This document shows, piece by piece, positions 60,070-64,000 of a stretch of DNA of 64,000 bases (position 1 is its first letter; each line of letters opens with the position of its first letter). The position numbers were made by a program, and so were the translations under genes. This DNA comes from CAJQQK01 sp049116495 (GTDB lineage Bacteria; Pseudomonadota; Alphaproteobacteria; Rhizobiales; Hyphomicrobiaceae). Below the pieces are notes generated by a model. The model was not told where the DNA came from. It saw only the letters and a program-made list of their open reading frames with translations, and did no database searches. The stretch is taken from positions 9,657 through 73,656 of the forward strand of contig JAGDYV010000034.1 of the NCBI GenBank assembly GCA_049116495.1, written 5' to 3'.

Positions 60070-60387
60070 ATGACAAGAAAATGTGAGCTCACCGGCAAAT
60101 TGCCGATGTCCGGACAACTGCGCAGCCACGCTGAAAACAAGACGAAACGCGTTTTCCGGCCAAACCTGTGCAAGGTCACGCTGATGAGCGATACGTTGAA
60201 GCGTTCATTCCGCATGAAGATCAGTGCTCATGCGCTGAAGTCAGTTGAGCATCGCGGCGGACTGGATGCCTATCTCAAGAAGGCCAAAGCTGCGACGCTG
60301 TCGCCGAAGTGCCGTCAGATCAAGCGCGACATAGCCAAGGCCGAGTCGGAAGCCGTATCCGATAGCGCTGAAGCACCGGCCGCTTAA
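60070..60387 (+). CDS. rpmB: 50S ribosomal protein L28
   Basis: The 105-residue product starts MTRKCELTGKLPMSGQLRSHAENKTKRVFRPNL, the alphaproteobacterial L28 beginning without the zinc cysteines, followed by KMKISAHALKSVEHRGGLDAYL. It binds the 50S subunit near the E site. It is transcribed alone, divergent from DUF3108, with an intrinsic terminator 34 bases after the stop. Confidence 0.97.
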   Translation: MTRKCELTGKLPMSGQLRSHAENKTKRVFRPNLCKVTLMSDTLKRSFRMKISAHALKSVEHRGGLDAYLKKAKAATLSPKCRQIKRDIAKAESEAVSDSAEAPAA

Positions 60388-60420
60388 GCGGCGAACCGGT
60401 CAGGAAGCCCTGAGTCATTG

Positions 60421-60458
60421 AACCGCGAGGCTATAAACGCCGCGCGGTTTTCGTTTTT
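60421..60458 (+). terminator. Intrinsic terminator after rpmB
   Basis: AACCGCG at 60421-60427 pairs with CGCGGTT at 60443-60449 around a 15-base loop, followed by TTTCGTTTTT. It also faces the convergent phytase-like esterase gene, whose stop is at 60497. Confidence 0.8.
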
Positions 60459-60496
60459 GAGTTGGCGCCCTCGCGGATATCGGCCCCGCCCGCGCC

Positions 60497-61552
60497 CTAC
60501 GTCAGGACCTCGAATTGCAGCAATATTGTCCGCTGCAAGAAACTGTTAAAATTATTGTCTGAAATCACCGTCAACACGGTCCGCTTGGACCGGCTGTCGC
60601 GATGTATCGCGAGCCCTTCCATATTGTCGATCTCCGAGCCAAGATCAGCAGACATCATGATGTCGCCGTTGAGCACCGCGCCCGGTTTGATCTGCTTGGC
60701 GGCAATCCGCCGGATGCGCATTTTCACACCTTCAGACCAGCGAAAACGACGCTCAAGAACATAGAGGCTGCCGTCGGCCGCGCCGGCGACATCGGTGATA
60801 TCGAAGCCTTGGACATTGGTCAGCGCCAGCGGAAACACCTTTTTGCGATGCCACATCCAGCCGCGATGATGGCCATTGGCATCCAATGTACGCTCGGCAA
60901 AAGCGACAACAGCACCCTTTCTCGGGCCGGCGCGCAGCACGCCCGTTGCCTCGATCCCCTTGTTTCTCCCCAGTCGTACGGGTGGACGGAGATAATGGCT
61001 CGGCGAGCCAATGCTGCCGGCCTTGAGTTTGAAGTAACCGATGCGCTGATTGGCTTCGAATCCAACAAGCACAACACCACTATCGAGATCCCCCTTGACC
61101 AGGCGCAGCGCCTCGGCATCGCGATCGCGGCCACGCCGCAGCCGCTTGTTGCCGAGCGCCAGGATCGGACCGATACGCGCGGCACTGAGGCCTGCCGGCC
61201 GGCTGCCACGATAACTGAGCCGGGCTCTGAACCAGGCACCGGCGTCGGAAACGGCCAGCAGCCGGGTCCCGTCCGGCGAGATTTCAAGCCCCGAAAAGCC
61301 ACCAAATGCCGCGTCCGACGAACGCAACACAAGGCCGCCACGAAAACGAAGACGGCCAACCCGGTCACCGCCGACACCGGATTTCGAGAACCTGCGGATC
61401 GGCGCGGCGCGTATCGTCAAATCGTGGACCGTCAGGCGACTAGCGTTGGGTTTGACCGCGGCCACACCGAAACCAGCGAGCAACAGCGCGAGGATGCCAA
61501 AAACAACCAGTGTGCCAAAAGATTTAAGTGGCAATGCAGCCATCCTGCCCAA
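60497..61552 (-). CDS. Esterase-like activity of phytase family protein, exported
   Basis: The 351-residue product has an N-terminal hydrophobic export segment (FGTLVVFGILALLLAGFGVAAV) and then the phytase-like beta-propeller blocks: FGGFSGLEISPDGTRLLAVSDAG, RDRDAEALRLVKGDL, GVVLVGFEANQRIGYF, KGIEATGVLRAG, GFDITDVAGAADGSLYVLERRF and MEGLAIHRDSRSKRTVLTVISDNN. Such proteins are periplasmic phosphodiesterase/esterase-like enzymes; the substrate is unknown. It lies between rpmB and cobT as in related genomes, from memory. Confidence 0.88.
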   Translation of the reverse strand: MGRMAALPLKSFGTLVVFGILALLLAGFGVAAVKPNASRLTVHDLTIRAAPIRRFSKSGVGGDRVGRLRFRGGLVLRSSDAAFGGFSGLEISPDGTRLLAVSDAGAWFRARLSYRGSRPAGLSAARIGPILALGNKRLRRGRDRDAEALRLVKGDLDSGVVLVGFEANQRIGYFKLKAGSIGSPSHYLRPPVRLGRNKGIEATGVLRAGPRKGAVVAFAERTLDANGHHRGWMWHRKKVFPLALTNVQGFDITDVAGAADGSLYVLERRFRWSEGVKMRIRRIAAKQIKPGAVLNGDIMMSADLGSEIDNMEGLAIHRDSRSKRTVLTVISDNNFNSFLQRTILLQFEVLT

Positions 61553-61709
61553 GTGTAGGGAGAGCCCGAGGTTCCGTCCGAATGGCGGGAACGTAGAGGA
61601 AATTTCCGGCCAAATGCAGACGACTTAGAGACAATTTGAGAACAAAGTTGTCGACAAGTACCGCTGCCTTGCCGGCAACGGCCACGGTGTCTTGTCCAAT
61701 CTTTCGTGC

Positions 61710-63599
61710 TTAGGCCGCGCGACCGCGACCGCCGCCACGCGGCCGTGCGACGACGGGCCCGGCGTTCTCTTCGAACATGTCGACAAGCTGGTCGGTCATA
61801 GCGCCAGCGAGCTCGCTTGGATCCGTGATCGTGACGGCGCGCTCGTAATAGCGTGTCACGTCGTGGCCGATGCCGATCGCAATCAGCTCCACCGGCGACC
61901 GGCTTTCAATCTCTTGAATAACCTGACGCAGGTGTAGCTCGAGATAAGAGCCGGAGTTGACGGACAGCGTCGAGTCATCAACCGGCGCCCCGTCGGAGAT
62001 CATCATCAGGATGCGACGCTGTTCAGGGCGTGCCAGAATGCGCTGATGCGCCCAGGCAAGCGCCTCGCCGTCGATATTCTCCTTGAGAAGGCCTTCGCGC
62101 ATCATCAGCGCAAGATTGCGCTTGGCACGGCGCCAAGGTGCATCGGCCGACTTGTAGATGATATGGCGCAAATCATTGAGGCGGCCAGGCCCGGCCGGCT
62201 TACCGGCGGCGAGCCACGCCTCGCGCGATTGCCCGCCCTTCCATGCGCGTGTCGTGAAGCCGAGAATCTCGACTTTGACGCCGCAGCGCTCAAGCGTGCG
62301 CGCCAAAATATCGGCACAGCAGGCCGCAACCATGATCGGCCGGCCACGCATACTGCCCGAGTTATCGAGGACCAATGTCACAACTGTATCGCGAAAATCG
62401 GTGTCGCGCTCGCGCTTGTAGGACAGCGGATACATCGGGTCGATAACGATCCGTGGCAGCCGCGCCGCGTCGAGCACGCCTTCCTCGATATCGAAATCCC
62501 AGGCGCGGTTCTGCTGCGCCAGCAGGCGGCGCTGCAGCTTGTTGGCAAGGCGCGACACAACGCTTGAAAGTGAACGAAGCTCTTTGTCGAGAAAGGTACG
62601 AAGCCGATCGAGTTCTTCAGGCGTTGACAGGTCTTCAGCGGAAATCTCTTCGTCGAACGTCTTGTTGAAGATCGCGTAGCCAAATGCTTCCGGGTTATCG
62701 AGCACCGACTGGTTGGGGCGCCACGGCTCGTCGCTGTCAGCCGGGTCTTCACCATCGGCTTCCATCTCGAAATCTTCAGAGTCGCTTGAATCCGTGACTT
62801 CTTCGTATTCGCCGTCTTCGCCCTGCGCCATCTGCTCTTCGCTGGAGCGTTCCTGGCCATCGCTTTGATCGTCGCCGGCTTCCTGGTTCTGCTCGCCCTG
62901 ATCCTCGCTGTCTTCGCCGGCTTCGTCCTGATCTTCCTGGTCGCCTTCACTCATTTCCTCAGTGAGTTCGAGCAGGCGCAGCAAATCCTGGACGACACGG
63001 CCGAACTTGACCTGATCATCGGCCCATTCGTGCATCTGATTGAATGAGTCACCGGCCCGTTCTTCGACGATCGGCTTCCATACATCGACGAGCGCCTGAG
63101 CGGTCGGCGGTGGCGGCTTGCCGGTCAGTTTTTCGCGCACGATCAACGACAGCGCTTCTTCCAGCGGTGCCTCCTCGTGGGCTGTAACATCGATGAAACG
63201 TCCGTGCGAAAAGTGATCTTCTATCTTTGCGGAAATGTTATCGGCCATGCCCGGCATGCGGTTTGAGCCAAGCGATTCGACGCGTGCCTGCTCGACCGCC
63301 TCAAAGACCTCGCGCGCAGGCCCGGCCTGTGGTGCGAGGCGCTTGTGCAGCTTTTCGTCATGACAGGCCGCCGTCAGCGCCAGACTGTCGGCCCAGCCGC
63401 GGGCAACGGCGATTTCCCGCGCGGTCGGCACGCGTGACGGCTCAGGCAATTGCACGGCCTTGCCCGAAAGTGCCGGCTTGCCGGCTGAATAAGCAACCTC
63501 GATCTCGCCATCGCCGGCAATCGCGCGCACGGTCGACGCGAGCGCCCGCTTGAACGGTTCTGCCGGCGATTCCTTACGGTTGCTGCCGCTTGATGACAT
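61710..63599 (-). CDS. cobT: Cobaltochelatase subunit CobT
   Basis: The 629-residue product has the CobT plan: an N-terminal part with AVARGWADSLALTAACHDEKLH, a strongly acidic middle (about 220-300, rich in Glu, Asp and Gln), and a C-terminal VWA domain with the MIDAS motif DNSGSMRGRPI, CGVKVEILGFTTRAWKGG and MISDGAPVDDSTL. With CobS (AAA+) and CobN it inserts cobalt into hydrogenobyrinic acid a,c-diamide in aerobic cobalamin synthesis. It starts 11 bases after cobS ends. cobN is not in the window. Confidence 0.96.
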   Translation of the reverse strand: MSSSGSNRKESPAEPFKRALASTVRAIAGDGEIEVAYSAGKPALSGKAVQLPEPSRVPTAREIAVARGWADSLALTAACHDEKLHKRLAPQAGPAREVFEAVEQARVESLGSNRMPGMADNISAKIEDHFSHGRFIDVTAHEEAPLEEALSLIVREKLTGKPPPPTAQALVDVWKPIVEERAGDSFNQMHEWADDQVKFGRVVQDLLRLLELTEEMSEGDQEDQDEAGEDSEDQGEQNQEAGDDQSDGQERSSEEQMAQGEDGEYEEVTDSSDSEDFEMEADGEDPADSDEPWRPNQSVLDNPEAFGYAIFNKTFDEEISAEDLSTPEELDRLRTFLDKELRSLSSVVSRLANKLQRRLLAQQNRAWDFDIEEGVLDAARLPRIVIDPMYPLSYKRERDTDFRDTVVTLVLDNSGSMRGRPIMVAACCADILARTLERCGVKVEILGFTTRAWKGGQSREAWLAAGKPAGPGRLNDLRHIIYKSADAPWRRAKRNLALMMREGLLKENIDGEALAWAHQRILARPEQRRILMMISDGAPVDDSTLSVNSGSYLELHLRQVIQEIESRSPVELIAIGIGHDVTRYYERAVTITDPSELAGAMTDQLVDMFEENAGPVVARPRGGGRGRAA

Positions 63600-63610
63600 G
63601 AATACCGACC

Positions 63611-64000
63611 TCAGCTGAGCGCGATGTTTGCCGCACTTTCCGGCAGATCTTCTCCGAAGCAGCGCTGATAGAATTCAGCGACCAGCGGACGCTCCAACTC
63701 ATCGCACTTGTTAAGGAAGGTCAGGCGGAAGGCAAAGCCGACATCGGAAAAGATATCAGCGTTTTCCGCCCACGTGATCACCGTTCGCGGGCTCATCACT
63801 GTCGACAGATCGCCATTGATAAATGCATTACGCGTTAGATCGGCGACGCGGACCATGTTCGAGACGATCTGCTTGCTCTTCTCGTCCTTGGCGTATTTCT
63901 TCACCTTGGAGGCCACGATGCCGACTTCATTGTCGTGTGGCAGGTAGTTGAGCGTGCAGACAATCGACCAGCGGTCCATCTGACCTTGGTTGATCTGCTG
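63611..64000 (-). CDS. cobS: Cobaltochelatase subunit CobS, partial at window edge
   Basis: The frame is open to the right edge (first codons QQINQGQMDRW) and holds the C-terminal 129 residues of CobS, an AAA+ ATPase: NYLPHDNEVGIVASKVKKYA, MVRVADLTRNAF, NGDLSTVMSPRTVITWAENA, FAFRLTFLNKCDELERPLVAEF. These include the sensor region of the AAA+ fold. It powers the cobaltochelatase together with CobT, whose gene follows after 11 bases. Confidence 0.95.
   Translation of the reverse strand, partial: QQINQGQMDRWSIVCTLNYLPHDNEVGIVASKVKKYAKDEKSKQIVSNMVRVADLTRNAFINGDLSTVMSPRTVITWAENADIFSDVGFAFRLTFLNKCDELERPLVAEFYQRCFGEDLPESAANIALS

Noticed and set aside
1..64000. CRISPR arrays, tRNA or rRNA genes, insertion sequences, c-di-GMP riboswitches
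   Set aside because: None was seen on reading: no regular repeat-spacer pattern, no transposase frame, no recognisable RNA gene. A search with dedicated models was not possible.

Overview
The window looks like a chromosomal segment of an alphaproteobacterium, probably of the order Hyphomicrobiales (Rhizobiales). The main support is the right-hand block: cobS-cobT, a phytase-like esterase, rpmB, a DUF3108 protein, a Suv3-type helicase, an S4 RNA-binding protein, fdxA and carD. I recall this order as typical of that group, but could not check it by search. No rRNA, tRNA, CRISPR array, insertion sequence or phage gene was recognised.

Left region (1-24 kb): a catabolic and transport region. It holds three hydantoinase/oxoprolinase (HyuA/HyuB) sets: one cut by the left edge, one on the minus strand (8.0-11.8 kb) and one on the plus strand (13.4-17.2 kb). 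A class III omega-aminotransferase lies between the last two. There is a suyA-suyB-like pair followed 1 bp later by an Ldh2-family dehydrogenase (3.8-6.3 kb), which suggests sulfolactate or related hydroxyacid use. An orphan molybdenum hydroxylase large subunit, an M24 peptidase-fold enzyme with one metal ligand changed, and a complete tripartite tricarboxylate transporter (tctC-tctB-tctA) follow. A large secreted cysteine-rich repeat protein, a membrane protein and a methyltransferase sit among them.

Middle region (24.9-38.2 kb): a DUF1194 protein and an FGE-fold protein, then the most unusual part of the window, a rearranged Pel exopolysaccharide locus. pelD, pelE, pelF and pelG lie on the plus strand. 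They converge on a minus-strand set made of a stand-alone GH114/GH166-like glycoside hydrolase, a beta-barrel outer membrane protein, a PelA-like deacetylase without the hydrolase domain, and a membrane-anchored TPR protein. PelA and PelB, single proteins in Pseudomonas, thus appear divided into separate genes. PelD lacks the C-terminal degenerate GGDEF (c-di-GMP receptor) domain, and no PelC is visible. The DNA here is visibly richer in A+T in places than the flanks.

Right-centre (38.4-52.6 kb): a solitary mini flagellar-rod-like protein, a divergent LysR/MFS pair, a membrane GTPase, a complete Dpp-type peptide ABC operon (substrate-binding protein, two permeases, two ATPases) with a long hairpin after the binding-protein gene, a DehI-like duplicated protein, a second MFS transporter and a secreted SNase-like protein ending at a bidirectional terminator.

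Right region (52.6-64 kb): housekeeping genes: carD with a long histone H1-like Ala/Lys tail, fdxA, S4 protein, Suv3-like helicase, DUF3108, rpmB with a clear terminator, a phytase-like esterase, cobT, and cobS cut by the right edge.
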